From NCBI GenBank assembly GCA_003184365.1, contig NKYR01000029.1, positions 62,001 to 126,000 of the forward strand: 64,000 nucleotides of DNA, written 5' to 3'. This document shows, piece by piece, positions 22,741-35,814 of this stretch. Source of the DNA: Evernia prunastri. Taxonomy: Eukaryota > Ascomycota > Lecanoromycetes > Lecanorales > Parmeliaceae. Each line of letters begins with the position of its first letter. Position 1 is the first letter of the stretch. Both the position numbers and the translations under genes were made by a program. The notes under the pieces were generated by a model. It ran no database searches. It was not told the DNA's origin and was given only the letters and a program-made list of their open reading frames with translations.

Positions 22741-24194
22741 TCACAGTAAGAGCCCAGCAGCCATTTCCACATTACCTCCCGCCATTTCCAAAGCATGGAT
22801 CGCCTCTTGTTTGCTAAAGCCCATGTTTGTCAGCTGCTCAATATCTTCCTTTGGGAAAGACGCCGGGCCAGTCGTTGACTGAGATTGTTGCCTGTTACCA
22901 GGTGCTGATGATGCGCTGGCTGAAGCCGACGGGCCGGTCGTAGCCGCTTGGTTGGCACCGGCATTTGAAGCATCTTGAGTGACTGTACCTGAAATGGCAC
23001 CCGTCCTCGTGCCTGCCGGGCCCTCAATTGTAGGCTCATTCTTATACACCTCCTCATATTTTGGGATGTCAGCCTCGCCGAGGAATTCAACTTCATCGCC
23101 TTGGATTACCAGCTTTCCCTTCTGGAGGTCGATGCAGGCTTGATGCTTTTTCAGCATGTCCAGCCCAAGCAGTAGGTCAACGTCTTTGCCTTCCATAACG
23201 GTGAAACTGCAAGGCAGAAACGATGTTCCAATCTTGATGATTGCGCTGTGCACACGGCCAAGAATCTTAGCCGTGCCGACACCTCTAGCGATTCCAGCGT
23301 AGCGTTTGTCAAGCAGGCGATAGATGCCACACTTTTCAGCGCAGGAAGGGGACATGATCGTTGTCTGAGCTCCAGAGTCGACAAAAGCCTTGACCTTATG
23401 CTGATTGACTTCAACTGGTATGTATAGCATATGTACCCTAGCGAAGACTAGAAAATGGTTGCGTGAGTATGTTATACTGCCTTCAGAGCGGTATACCAGC
23501 AAAGGAACAAATACCTTCCGGGTTGTGTTCCATGGCGTTTTGCAAGTTCTCTATCACCCCCTCTTGCCGTATCATCTCTTCAATCTCACGTTGGGCGTCA
23601 ATATTGAAGGGATCGGCGGAAAGCAAGTCATTTCTCCGTTGGATTTCGGCGTCCATCTCGGCTTTCTGTCTCAACTTTTCCTCAAATATTTGCTGGAAGC
23701 GAGCCGGATCTTGTACAGCGTTTGCAAGTTCTGGGTCTGAGGCCCGGATCGTCGCGAGGATATTCGGGTTTCCCATAGCTTGTAGACGTATCATTTCGGG
23801 GTCTGTCTGTGCTCCTTGACGTGATCCAGCCTGAGCTGGCCCTCGTCGCTGTGCCCGCACCGGCCTACTCGAGCCATCAGATGGCGCCTGTGGATTCCGA
23901 ACCTGCACACCGAGCATGGAATCATCTGTCATTCCGCATTGTTGCAGAGTTTTGGAATCATCGGCAAGCTCTCGATTCCCATAGTAGATCCTTTGCGCCG
24001 CTGCAGAGATATTCGTCTCACTCTCAATATAGCCCTTCAGGTCCGCCATGGTCATCTCCGGACCCACGTCGGCGGTTAGGAAGTCTTGTTCGAGGGTGAC
24101 TTGGGGGGCGTCGATGGTGTTGATGGAGATAGTGATCTGCCTGTATGCTCAAGTCAGCGTTGACCATCCGGGGCGGGGTGGCGACCACTTACAT
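22741..24194 (-). CDS. DDI1: DNA damage-inducible protein 1 (ubiquitin receptor with retropepsin fold)
   Basis: Exons 24194-24193, 24140-23515 and 23447-22741 give 444 residues. The order is Ubl (about 1-75), helical Ddi1 domain (about 115-200), retroviral-type aspartic protease (about 205-330) with the catalytic FVDSGAQTTIMS (aspartate 233), and a UBA domain at the C-terminus (about 403-442, MGFSKQEAIHALEMAGGN). Ddi1 shuttles ubiquitinated proteins to the proteasome and can cleave heavily ubiquitinated substrates. The gene starts in an unusual way: the only ATG that gives the family N-terminus MQITISIN is made by joining AT at the end of a leader exon to G at the start of exon 2, across a 52-nt GTAAGT...CAG intron (24141-24192). 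The next in-frame ATG lies inside the Ubl and would remove its first strands. The second intron is 67 nt. Confidence 0.93.
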
Positions 24195-24854
24195 GGTGAG
24201 GCTACGGGGGACGAGGGCGAGAAAGCCCCGGGTGTCCTTTTTTCTGTTGCTCCCCGAATGAGATTCTTAATTAGACAGGGAAGCCTGAGCCGGACAGCTG
24301 GTTGGTAGAAATGCTCGGCTGTTGGGGGCTTGGGATTCTGAGCAGTAAAGAATCGGGATGTCCCGAGTCTTTTAAATAGTCCAGGTCATGATGTGGAGGC
24401 GTGTAGAAGGGTTTGGAAGATCAGTGCAACGCAGGAATTTGACCAGGCATTAGTAATCAGACCCTTTGGAGTGGTGAAGGGCAGTGAGAGGAAGGATGAA
24501 AGGATGGTAGTGGGGAAGTTCCGTTGGGTGGTATGTATGTTGATTGTTTCGGATGGGGATTGAAGACTGAAAAGGTCAGCGGCATGAGATGGTAAAGAAG
24601 GGTTTGCTGCATGCAGTGGGGCGGGGAGAGCCGTGTGGGAAGAGTGTATGATTTGCCATGAGCGCCATGAACATTAACAACCATACGACGAGTGACGAGT
24701 GACGAGGGAGGAGGGACGAGAATGGGGCGCTTTTTCGGAATTTGGTTAATTCATACTTTTTGATACTTGCATGAGGTAGGCGTGAGTGAGAGAGAGTGAG
24801 TGGGCAAGGTGAGAGGTAATAATTGCGGAGAAAGGGAAGGAAAGGTCTCTCACA

Positions 24855-24915
24855 CACACACACTTCTCTCCCCCTCTCTGTCTCTTTCTCTCTCTCTCTC
24901 TCTTTCTCTTCTCTT
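24855..24915. repeat. CA and CT microsatellite
   Basis: CACA repeats followed by CT dinucleotide runs, in the spacer between two divergent genes. Confidence 0.8.
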
Positions 24916-25261
24916 CTTCCACTGATCGTTCTTTTTGATTGTTTCAGACTTAAAGTAAGGTAAGATATGTAAGGTAGATGCATTTATTTAGAGGGCCGAT
25001 TTACAAACTCCGTTCAAGATCATCATCGACACCCCAAAGTGTCAACGTGCAGAATGATGGAAGAGACTAAAGTACGCAATAGCTTTAGACCCAGATCCCC
25101 TCCCCGAGCTCCCGTCCACAGCACGGCAAGCACCGTCCAATCTACATACAAAATCTAGTGATCCATGATCCAATCTTTCTGTATCCTTGCATCTTTGCCC
25201 TGAGGAAATAATAATCTCGGGAGCCTGTCACAAAACATTCGAGCTTTGAATCATCTATCAA

Positions 25262-25325
25262 CATTCTTCTTCTTCCTACTGCTCTTCGTCTTCTTCTTTC
25301 TCTTCTTCTTCTTCTTCTTCTTCTT
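25262..25325. repeat. CTT trinucleotide tract
   Basis: CTT and TTCC units in the leader or promoter of the acetyltransferase gene, ending 8 nt before its ATG. Confidence 0.8.
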
Positions 25326-25333
25326 ACCTAATC

Positions 25334-26690
25334 ATGCCTCGAGACCTTTTCTCTCACTCCCTCGTCGCCAGCCCGGAAGCACAAACATCACAGACACCAC
25401 AGACACCACAGATACCACAGATACCAAAATTAGATGTCTTCGATGGTTCCACCGCAGCTGGTCATGATGGCTACAATGAATTCACCATCCACAGACAAGA
25501 GGGAAACCCCACCAGTGCCCAACAGCTGCGCACTAACAGAGCCAAAGTTAACCAGAGGAATGATCTGCATCCATATGTTCAGACACTATCCTTATCACAT
25601 CTAGACAGTTGCCTAGCACTCGAGAATGCCGTCTTTCCACAAGAAGAGAGATGCTCAAGAGAAAAGGTAGGACCTTTGCAATCTAATTGGAATATCAGCC
25701 CTTCTCTGTCCCAAGACCCACTATCTATCCCTTTCTCTCCCAACTTTTGCGGCCCTATGCATTTTGCGATTATGCCACGGCAGACGCGTCCCCCCCTTTT
25801 CCTCCAACTAGGACCTTCCATATTGTCTGCTTCGGCTTGATGATTACCACCACATTCTCTGTATAAGTCTTCTCCGAGCAAAGCCAAAAAAGTCCCACGC
25901 ACCCTGCAGTTCTCCAAAGCCATTTTTAAGCCCTCCAACAAAAACGTCGATCCTCTCCGTACTGACGCTCTCATAGTTCATTTATCGCCTAACGACATGC
26001 CCCGAACTCTGCTTAGGCCTCTTTTCCTCCACTCCTTCCAACTCGCCTAATGCTTCCATACCCACCTACCCTACCGCTTGTCCCGCGGATTCCGCTTCTC
26101 CCGATCTGAAGTCCGTGCTCGTCGCTAGTACGTTGAGATTCCAAAGCGATTCCTTGCTGACCTCTTTCCGGTTCGAGTTCAGGGACATGTGTCGAGAGTA
26201 TCTACTTTTGACCTCGTTTTGTGACTCCCTTTACACACCTCTCAGAAGCAGCACTGACTCCGAAAACTTCAAGTGGTCATATCAACCAAAACCATTAGCC
26301 CTACCGTGACAGACGAAAGCATGGATATAGCTCCCAATTGGGAATCGAATCCTTCAAACACTAGCCCCCATGGCCATCGTGAAGATGGCCGAACGATTGC
26401 CATCCATTCGCTTGGCGTTTTGCCAGCTTTCCAAGGAAAGGGTCTCGGAAAGACGATTATGAAAAGCTATCAGCAACGGATGGAGACGAGTGGAATTGCC
26501 GATCGGATTGCGCTGTTGGCTCACGATCATTTAGTGGACATGTATGAGGGCATGGGATTTGAAGACAAGGGAAAGAGCCATGTTCGATTTGCAGGTGGAG
26601 GGTGGAATAGTCTGGTAAGTGAGGTACCTCGTTCCTCTCAGCATCACTGAATTGACTTGATCATAGATATATGAATTCGCCGAAAATTAG
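25334..26690 (+). CDS. GNAT N-acetyltransferase, PAA1/AANAT-like
   Basis: Exons 25334-25666, 25977-26127, 26274-26614 and 26667-26690 give 282 residues. The core matches fungal polyamine/arylalkylamine acetyltransferases (yeast Paa1): LDSCLALENAVFPQEERCSREK then YRLTTCPELCLGLF, TKTISPTVTDESM, GRTIAIHSLGVLPAFQGKGLGK with the acetyl-CoA P-loop QGKGLG at about 215-220, and IALLAHDHLVDMYEGMGFE. It should acetylate polyamines or aromatic amines with acetyl-CoA. An N-terminal extension of about 80 residues with QTPQTPQIPQIP repeats is not part of the catalytic domain. The introns of 310 and 146 nt are long for this window; they were placed by phase and by continuity of the family pattern. The last exon encodes only IYEFAEN. 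Confidence 0.88.
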
Positions 26691-29600
26691 ATCCTCCCTC
26701 CCTTCGGCCCTTCGCGGGGGCCCTTCAATAATGCACTCACTTCCAAGGCCTACTCTAGACAAATCCGTTCTGGGCCTACGGGAGCTCCCGAGGTTCTTCG
26801 AAAGATCTGCGAGAGCCTCGGGCAGAGTAAAGTAGTAGTATATTTTAAGCCAATACCAAACTGAACAATCTTCAATGCCTTTATTTTTAACTTCTTTTTC
26901 GTAGATTTAGATTATCTATATAAATTATATGATTTTATAAGAGGGCGAGGAGAAATCTAGGGGGAGGTAAGAAAGAAAGCGTGTCGAAGTAAAGACCTCG
27001 ATCATGATCATGGCCAATTAAATCCCGGTTTCTTGGCAAAGTTCAACACATCGAGCAGTGGAGGAAATCGCTAAGTTACATCAGCGCCATTAGGAATCGA
27101 ACCCAATACAATTAAACACCACCAGTGAACAGTGGATGGGCCGGTATCTTGAAGATTTTGGCAACGCGCCTGGCATCATGTCATCGTCACAGATGTTTAC
27201 AAGTGCCGCTATCTTGGAAGTGAAAAATTGCGTATTTAGCGTGGTTGGATCTGACTGTATTTGCCGGCCTGGAAGGTTACATACACGAAGCCAACCTTCT
27301 CTATTCAGACATGAACGTTCTACTGTGTTTGCCCTGCTTCCATCGTCCGCTAACGACGGCAATTGAGGTTTCCTCAACATCCTTGGGTCGTGGCGATCCC
27401 CAGACCTGAATGCAACAATTCCGTGGCTCCACGTTCAGTTGCATGGAGACCTGGCGTCATCATCATACATGAGATGGCTTTACCGTCGAGAGTCGCAGTC
27501 GGAGTTCTGGCGCGTTCCGGTTACCCTGGCAACAGGAAGACGCGAGCTCTCGCTGTCATCCGAACCTCCATCCTGTCTTGTCAGGTTTGGCAGGATCAAC
27601 GCCGGTGCTGTACGATGCGAGCACGTGCTTTTGCAATCTGGCCAGCAAGAAGATGCGACAGATGGCTGCCGGCGGGCTTTCGTCATTTGGATCACTGGCA
27701 TGATTCAGGGGAAGATTCGTGCGTCAAGGCGCACGAGGAATGAATCTCTGACGGTTCTAGCATCTCAGTCTGAGGGGTCGCCCTTGCTTGGCGAACAATG
27801 AGGCTGCTGTATATTACTACCTGAGTAAACTGATAGGTGGAGAACCTGGTCTAGATTGAGCCAGGGAGTCGCTAACCAATTCAATTTCGTCAAATGCCCT
27901 TTGTACATCCTTCACCGTTGATATGTGAATCCGTGTATGCGCCTTTCAGACCCCTCCGATCCCATCTGCAAGAACAAAGGCATCCGATCCACAGAGCTCG
28001 AGTAAAGCTAGTATTTTGCAGACCTCGGGTTTGTCCCCTGGCATCCTCATTATGGCCAGGTACGACTTTCCATAGAGGCGAGTCATCCTAGCAAGCCATA
28101 TCTTGCTCTGCCGTTTCAGCCATAGCTGACATCATCCCGAAAAAGTCCCCTTCGCCGGCACTCTTCAAAGGCTGTGATGGTTTGTTTTGGCCATTGCTTC
28201 AAGGCTGCGAATTGCTCTGCGTACTCCTTCGCCTAATTCTCTTGGAACACCTGCGTAAAGTCCGTCGTCGCTCACCCTTGTCTCTCCACAACGCACGACA
28301 TGAGTCGTGCCGAAGTCCTCTTGTTTTGGTGCATGATCATAGATTTCCTGGTCAAGAACCTGACGTTACAGAATTCGAAGGTCTGGGTTGCAAGGCTGAG
28401 GAATCTAGCAATGAGAAATTTCCTGGGATGTTGAGAGGCTGGATACTACCGCATGCGGAGTGGTAGTCGTTGCGGAGGACCTCGCAGTCTTTTATCCCGG
28501 ACATGAGACGCACTGATTGCTAAGCTGGAAATGGATGCTCATTTCGATTTGTGCTTATATAAGGAGAGGATTCGCTTGGAGACACCGCTACGTTTGAATG
28601 GGATTTAGCAGGTGACGTAGTAGCGCGGGCGGTGGGAGGGAGTCAACGAAGTCATTCAAGGTATGATCCTTGGAGTGTTGAGTAAAGACTCCAGCGAATG
28701 AGGGGTTGATTAGTGAGCTCCGGTGGTGCAAGACCCCAACTGCCAAGCCGCATTCAATTCCCTGGTTGATTCCTTTGGGTGAGGGCCTGTCAATTACGTA
28801 GCTTCCTGTGGTCATGGCTAGATAAGCAGTCCGATTGGCCAGATATGGAACAAGGCAGGTAGTAAGTGGAGCCCGAGAGCAAAAAGGTGTCCAATGTATC
28901 CGAAAGCACTGGTTTTGCTCATCCAATCTTTCGTGTCGCTACTTTTTTGCCAGAGAGACAGACTTCAGCGGACGCGAAAAAAAAGGGGGGATCGAGAATG
29001 GCAGATAAGACCAAGCTATAAGGCTTTAGACAAGTCCTTTCTAGGTCGCCGCTTTCATAAACCTAGCTTTGGGACAAACATAAAGCCAGCCTCGACAAAA
29101 TTCAAGGTTGCCAAAGTGAGGCCAAAAATCGTGGGAAGGGAGCCACCATGGGCACACCGAAGTCCTTTTTGGCAGTGGAGCCAATTTTGCACAGTCCGGT
29201 CGTCGTTTCCATAGTGGCTGAAACCTACATCGTCTACAATCAGAGAAAAAAAGAGAAAAGAAACTTTGGCGACTAGATGATGGGCATGAAGCAAAGTCGA
29301 ACGCCAAAAGTGGATCCATGACTTATCGAAAAGGGATAGTCTTCCTGTTTCGTGTACAAGAGAATGGATGATATGAGGCCTCAGGGAAAGAGTGCGGGTG
29401 GTCGCAGGTCTCTCGATATGGGATGCGCGCACAGCAGTACCACCGCAGGGTGAAGGATAGTGCCACAGATCCGAGTAACAAGACATTTGTGAGGCACGTT
29501 CAACAGGGCAGAACCCTGCGGACCTATAACGGAGGCTTGTTGATGAATGGAAAATAATTCGCAGCAGTCGGACAATCATGTCAGCTGGTATACGAGAAGC

Positions 29601-32231
29601 AAGCAGTGAGTGATCGGCAACTATTGTCGAAACAGTCTTGGAATGCCAGCCTGATGTCAGCGCATGGTTGAAGCCTCTCGGTACGAGATCTTACGGGAGT
29701 AAGACCGTTGGCAACTGGGAAGAATTGAAGCTGAGCGTGTGGCATCATCGCGCATGAGTTCCATGCAGAAATCATTATTGTCAGCCGAGCCGGGCAGAAA
29801 AAAGAACGTACGGGAAATACGAGGTCCAAGTGCCATACGCGGTACTCAGTACTCTACCAGCTGGGAATACTCTATTACGAACGAAAATTTTTGCCGATAT
29901 CTTCATAAGTCTCCAAAAAACGGTGAGTGCGGCGCATGCTTTCACGACGCGGATTTTACCCCAGAACTATTGGTTTGGTGGCATGATAATGCTGATGATG
30001 CTGATGCTGATGCTGATGCTGATGCTGATGCTGATGCTGATGTAGATGTATATGTATATGTAGATGTTCATGTAGTAAATATAGATGTGAACGTAGACAT
30101 TAGTTACTCAATGCTCCGGTTCATGCAGAGTCTCATCAGCGGTCGGATTGTTTGGAGGACCTAGAACATCAGCGGCCGGCCAGATCCTTAGCATCATTCG
30201 GCCGTGTTCGGAATAAGCACGAGCAAGAGCACGAAAACATGGAAGAAAACGGCAACTTTTGGAGAGGTCGGCAAAACAAGCATCATTTGCCATGTCGTAC
30301 CTGCAGCAGGGGCCAGATGCAGCAGGTCCTGCATAATTACGTACCAGCGTCCCGTTGCTGCGAGTCGGCTTGGTGTACTTAGCCTTCTGTTTTACCCCAT
30401 GCTTCGTGCTGGTGATCAGGAAGCGTCAAAAATATTTATCGAGTTGACCTGGCAGTGCCATGAAGACTTTCGCTAGCCTTTCAGCTCCGCTGGTGCCGCC
30501 TGCGTTACGTTATGAACCAAGGGAGAATGTTGGGAATATTTTGCTGCAGGCAGGCTTGCACTCTGCCCGCGTCTGCTGCTGTAGCACTTGTGACGTCCTC
30601 TTTCGTCACAGATTCACGGGCAGCAAATCAGGTAGGTTATTCCATAAATTGGGATGATGTTTGTATAGAGTAGGGGGTTGAGGGGGTCCAAGCGTAGCAG
30701 TTAGCAGTATCGACATACCTTACCGTAAGTACCATAGGTAAATGATTTGTTCAAGCCAGAGAGCATTCAGACAGATGAATGCATTGCGGAGAAAAGCAAA
30801 TCCATTCATATCATTACCTTTTTGCCAAAGAGGCATGTGGCGCTTGTGAAGACCCATGAAGTCCAGGGCTATTCTTAGTAACATTTTACGCCGTCTCCTC
30901 CTCTCAGAGCTGAGAACTAACCTAACCTAAGGTCAGCCTGCGGTACTCGAACAAGCATGAAAACGTCTGATGATGCATATCATGTATTGTACGATTGTAT
31001 TATGCTGTTCAACGGGCCTCGAGCCCCATCGTAAATGGGCCAATAAGGTAGCTATGGAATATTGTCAGTGAAAAGTGGGAAAGAGGAGCCGAACGTCCAT
31101 CAAGGTTGAGCTGGTGGAGCTGAAAAATGTTCTGCGAGGTACTGTACGCTTAACAACCTAGGTAAGATAACTTTCAAACTGAACCTCCGGGGAATTTGAA
31201 GAAAGGGACGGCAAAAGACGGTTGACAATTGTTCGAAGCTTTATGGCTAAAGTAAGTATGCAGGATGGCAATGCTCAATGTTACCTCCAGACTCATACAG
31301 TACTCGTATTTTTGACCATTTGCTTTGCCGTTGTGAAGCAGCAGCAGGTAGAGTAATCGAATCGCCATCGGCAGGACTTGAGTCACTTGGTATTGATGGT
31401 GTCCTTTTCCTTCTTCCTACGTGCAACTTATCATTCTTTTCAATCAACAAACTCTAGTAATACCCGATCAATAAAAAGGCTTTGCATTTGCAGAGAGTGA
31501 GAGAAGAGGCAGAGGGTGAGGTAAAGTGTAGGTAGGCAGGGTAGGAAGAAGAGTAAGGTACCTTAGGTAAGGTAGGTACCCACGTACCTTAGGTAGGAGG
31601 GATGGTAGCCTCCAATCATATTAATACCTTAGGTGCCCCTCGTACCTAAAGCTACCCCACGAAGTACCCATGGACCCTGGAGACTAGAGTCCACTTTACA
31701 CGTCAACATCCCTGTCCTTGACATTAATTCAAAGTACTTTTGACCTACCATTATTATTATTATTGTACGGTATTATTCCTTCCTTTCTATCTTTTAGTAG
31801 CCTTGCCTTTTTGGTGGTTTGCAAACACATATTAATAAACCACAGGAATCATTTTCCACTCCCATCTACCTTACTCACCTACCCTTACCCTTGCCTTTGA
31901 CCACCAGGCTGTTGAAGCATCATGACTTCTCCCCGCTCTCAGCTCCTTCCACTTGCAGCTCCCTCTCAGCTCCTCATAGCCGCCAATTGCTCACATCCTT
32001 ATCTCACCTTCCCCCATCCACTCCATACCTGTGCCAATCCTAGGCAATCCGCGCAAGCTAGAGTTGCAGCCCCCGACTCACAACGGCTACCTTCATGACT
32101 TGATCTTGTCCAGCCTTGAATGCTTCTTGACGGCCATTCTTCCCTAAGGGTTGAACGGGAGAATCCAATATTGAAAGAGAACGAGATCAGGAGTAGCACA
32201 CATTGCACGTTAGCTGTGCTTGCTAGGCAAA
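26691..32231. other. Gene-free 5.5 kb spacer upstream of a regulator gene
   Basis: Frames on both strands are short, without motifs or splice partners. The base composition is ordinary, not AT-rich. It holds a CTGATG hexanucleotide array (29989-30042), many TACCTAAGGTA-like motifs between 30700 and 31660, and a CT-rich stretch before 32231. Most of it could be the extended promoter of the Zn2Cys6 gene, or it may hold noncoding transcripts that I cannot detect. Confidence 0.5.
29989..30066. repeat. CTGATG hexanucleotide array with GATGTA tail
   Basis: About eight CTGATG units followed by TAGATGTA/TATGTATG units. The array happens to be open in one frame as Asp-Ala repeats, but the surrounding frame is not coding by any other sign. 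Confidence 0.85.
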
Positions 32232-35200
32232 ATGCCGGAAGCAACTGAAGTGCATCGCAATCGGCCGCCAGCAAACAAGGCTCCGGGGCCTCAAGATGCG
32301 GCCAGTGGAAACATGCCCGCGTCCGAGGTGAAGTCGAATAGTACAACGTCAGAACCGATAAGAATCACAAATGCGTTGAAAGCCCGAAAACGGACCAAGA
32401 CTGGCTGCCTCAGTAAGTCCTCCCGGGTCACGGACCGCATGAGTATTCAGATCACTCATATTTCACAGCATGCCGCAAGCGTCGCATCAAGTGTGGCGAG
32501 GAGCGCCCGACCTGCAAAAACTGTGTCAAGTCGAAGCGCGAATGCGAAGGCTATATCCCCCGAGTCATTTTCAAGGACCCTCTGGGTGCTTTCAGGCCAA
32601 GTCAGCCAGGAATCGCTGCGCGCTCTCAACATTCTTCCCATCCCCATGGAGCTTCAAGCATCTATGGGGGTTTGTCTTCAGCATCGGTGGACACTCCGAT
32701 TGCGCCGCGGCTCCTTCCCTATGGAGAGCAGACTGGGTTAGGACAGGCGCCTATGGCAGGCGCAGGAAACTTCAATGCCCCCAGTGGCTATACGCACGGC
32801 ATGCCCACATATTCAGTAGGTGACAGCGCCTTCAAACCACCTTATGCATCGCAAATGAGCTTTCCACACGGCAATTTCCCAAGCCATTCCACGGCGGAGA
32901 ATATTGCTCAAGGCCGCGTTGATTTGTTCCCACTTCAAACATTTCAGCAACAAAGCACCAGCGGTAGTAATAGCGATTCTCAAATGGGTTTGCCACAGGT
33001 TCCTCATCGATGGCCACATGATTCAGATCCGATACGTTTAATCAATGTTCCAGTTCCTCATGTCGAAGTCTCTCAAGACTTTCATCCTGATCAGACTCAT
33101 CAAAGCACTCAGTGGCTAGTGAAAGAAGAGAGTGCATTTGATAAAACCCAGAGCCGTGCCTCCTTTGCATCTTTCCCGCTCCAAGGCCATTCGGAGTGGA
33201 ATGGAGCTGCGGTCCAGGACGACTCCCAAAACCACACCCAGTCGCAAAATCGATATTACGAAACTTCGGCCCAGGGAGTCTGGGTTGCGGAGCCGGAAGA
33301 GGACGAGTATTTCGACGTAGAGTCAGACGAAGAGGATTTCACCTCAAAGGCTTACTTCACGGGCACGACCTCCTATGACCTTGGGGCGATGGTAGCCATA
33401 ACAGCAGATCAAGGTCAGGGCCGCATTAGATCAATGACTAACTTCTTGAACGAGCCTAATATTCTCGCGACATATTTTCCTTCTTATGCGGCCTCGCCAC
33501 TGAGGGATCCTCAGACCGCTCGAGTCTTCTGTCATTTCATCACGGCCACTGCACCAACGCTCTCCGTCTGCGAAAGGCATCCATCAAATCCTGCACTGAT
33601 ATTCTCAGGCAAACCAGTCCCTTGGTCGCAAAGAGCGCTCTGGTCTTATACATTGCCAATGCGTGCACTTACACATCAAGGCCTTCTCCATGCTATGTTG
33701 GCTTTGGCAAGTTTGCACATTGCAACCCTGCAACAGACGTCATCGACGCCGTCCTTGAAACATTACCATTACGCGCTGAGAAGAGTAGCAAAGGCCTTGG
33801 GCAATCAGAAGAAACGACAAGATGTTGCTACACTTGCTGCGACACAGCTGCTTGGCTTCTACGAGGTGACAACAGCTGAGCACAACAAATGGAACAGCCA
33901 CCTTGCGGGTGCTCGAGAACTTATCATGGAGATTGATTTTGCAAGGATGGTAAAGCGGATAGAAGCCCACAGACAGCACCAAGAAGAAGTCGAAGCAAGA
34001 CTGAAGCAGGAAATGCAACTTGGCCTTGCGAACGCGTACTGGCATGACTATGCACAAGGAGTGTTGGACGATTTTCCTTCTCGGATTGACCGTCAACTGG
34101 ATGAAAGGCTCATCAGTACGATCATGGGCCGGGGCGCCAGGTACGATCAGCATGGTCGAATCACCGACGAAGACGATCCTGTTGCCCAGACTGAATCACC
34201 TTTAACAGCACATGACATCGAAAACTTCGAGATTCAGTGTGACCTGTTCTGGTGGTATGTCAAGCACGACATATATCAGAGCATTATCAGTGGCAATCGT
34301 CTGCTGTAGGTCTCCTGGTCAGATCGATCATAGATACCACTAATTGGAGCCTAGATTATCATATGATCAATGGGGTCGTTGCCCTCCCCGAGCGCCGATT
34401 GGAAGGTTAGACGCGGTTTGTGGGAGTCTCGACCACCTCCTTTTGTTGATGGGCCGGCTGGCCGAGTTCGCAGCTAAAGATTTACCTCGTAAGAGGAGAG
34501 CGTACATGGACGCAGCAAAGAGGTCAAAGTCATCAACCCAACAAAGCCCACCAGCCGCGTCCAACGGACAGCAACCTCCCCAAATGTATGGCATGATGCC
34601 TGATCCTGGTCCTGTACGCTTACCCCGGGGGTTTGACCAAGCCCAACACGATCGACTTTACACAGCCCCTGTCCCTAGCGAGGACCAACCTCTTGAAGCG
34701 GCCACACGGGAGGCCGAAGCCGAATGGTCAGCCATCGCACATGCATTCGATGTGTATGCTGGCTCTCTCGGGCCTGACTATGCACCGCTTTCGCCAGAAC
34801 ACATGACCCCCACCGCCACACCCTTTGGACCGGCCCTTTACTATCGAGCTTATTCAATATCCTGCGTCCTGATCATGTACTATATGGGCCGCATCATTTG
34901 CTGCAGATGCCACCCGTCTATGCCACCCGCTGCCATGGCCGCCGCTGGCGTTGCTGCACCCCAAACCGCTATGTACGCTAACACCATAGGCCGCATCTTC
35001 GCCGGCATACAGCCAATCGACAGTACTCTCTCCATCAACCCTCACCACGGCGCTGCAATGATGGACGGCTGCATGGGCCTTTTCCACGCCGGCGTCCAGT
35101 ACCGCAATCCCGCGCAACGTGGTTGGACTATTACTAAATTGCGCGACGTCGCGCGTTTGACTGGCTGGCAAACGAGCGGGCTCATCGCATCGGGCTGCGA

Positions 35201-35441
35201 GCGAGCTTGGATCAAAGCGGCGGAAATGGGCAAGGGGCCGCCATATACGATGATGTTGAATCCAGTATCCAAAGACGATAGACTCTCGGGCAGAGGTCAC
35301 GATCCGAGCCAATTCGTCCATCCACCGAGAGACAATAATGATAGAAGGTTTATTACTGTCAATGCCGGGACAAGGGTATACTGGGCTATGGGTGTTCTCG
35401 GTGTCGACGAGGACTTCAGGGACATGAATTTGAATGGATAG
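32232..35441 (+). CDS. Zn2Cys6 fungal transcription factor
   Basis: Exons 32232-32412, 32469-34305 and 34355-35441 give 1034 residues. The binuclear zinc cluster has cysteines at about residues 59, 62, 69, 76, 79 and 86, preceded by a basic KARKRTKTG. The first intron cuts the cluster between the first and second Cys. The N-terminal 200-300 residues after the cluster are Ser/Gln/Pro-rich and probably disordered. An acidic patch EPEEDEYFDVESDEEDF lies near residue 360. The C-terminal half holds the fungal regulatory domain typical of nuclear C6 regulators, with the helical stretches LHAMLALASLHIATLQ and LAATQLLGFYEVT. The target genes and ligand are unknown. The gene is preceded by an unusually long spacer and is followed by the convergent GCP2 gene (about 370 bp apart). 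Confidence 0.9.
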
Positions 35442-35814
35442 ACGCGGGTACAGAAGCTGGGAATACGGTCTTTAAAAAGTTGATGTGGTGTCGGTGATGT
35501 TGGTCTAAATCATCCTGTTTAATGGAGGGTTTGCTTTAGTAGTTCTATACAATGTACGGTGACGCGAGATGTATTACGACCATTTGTACAACATGTGGAG
35601 AAGAGCAGAGGAATTACTTTAATGTTGCAGAAGTCGATATGTTCAAAAAACGAAGTCAGGATTCGCTAAGAGTGTTGTCTCAATCATTGCCATTCATATC
35701 AAAAGCCTCCCGGCATTCCGCCCCAGACGCCGGGAATCTGCCCGCACCCACGCCCGCCGTCCTTTCTGTCCAGAAGCGCCTCAAACCCCTCAAGTTCCTC
35801 CATAAAGTGACCCA

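Larger units (their letters stand above)
24195..25333. other. Divergent promoter region of DDI1 and the acetyltransferase gene
   Basis: No gene is supported in 1.1 kb. CT/GA microsatellites occur near 24786-24800 and 24860-24910 and a long CTT-type tract lies at about 25262-25325, just before the downstream ATG. Confidence 0.6.

Noticed and set aside
27092..27104. tRNA T-arm-like sequence (minus strand GGGTTCGATTCCT)
   Set aside because: No matching acceptor, D or anticodon arms at the right spacing.
29739..30164. Frame with Asp-Ala repeats
   Set aside because: Only the CTGATG microsatellite keeps it open; the rest is not coding by any other sign.
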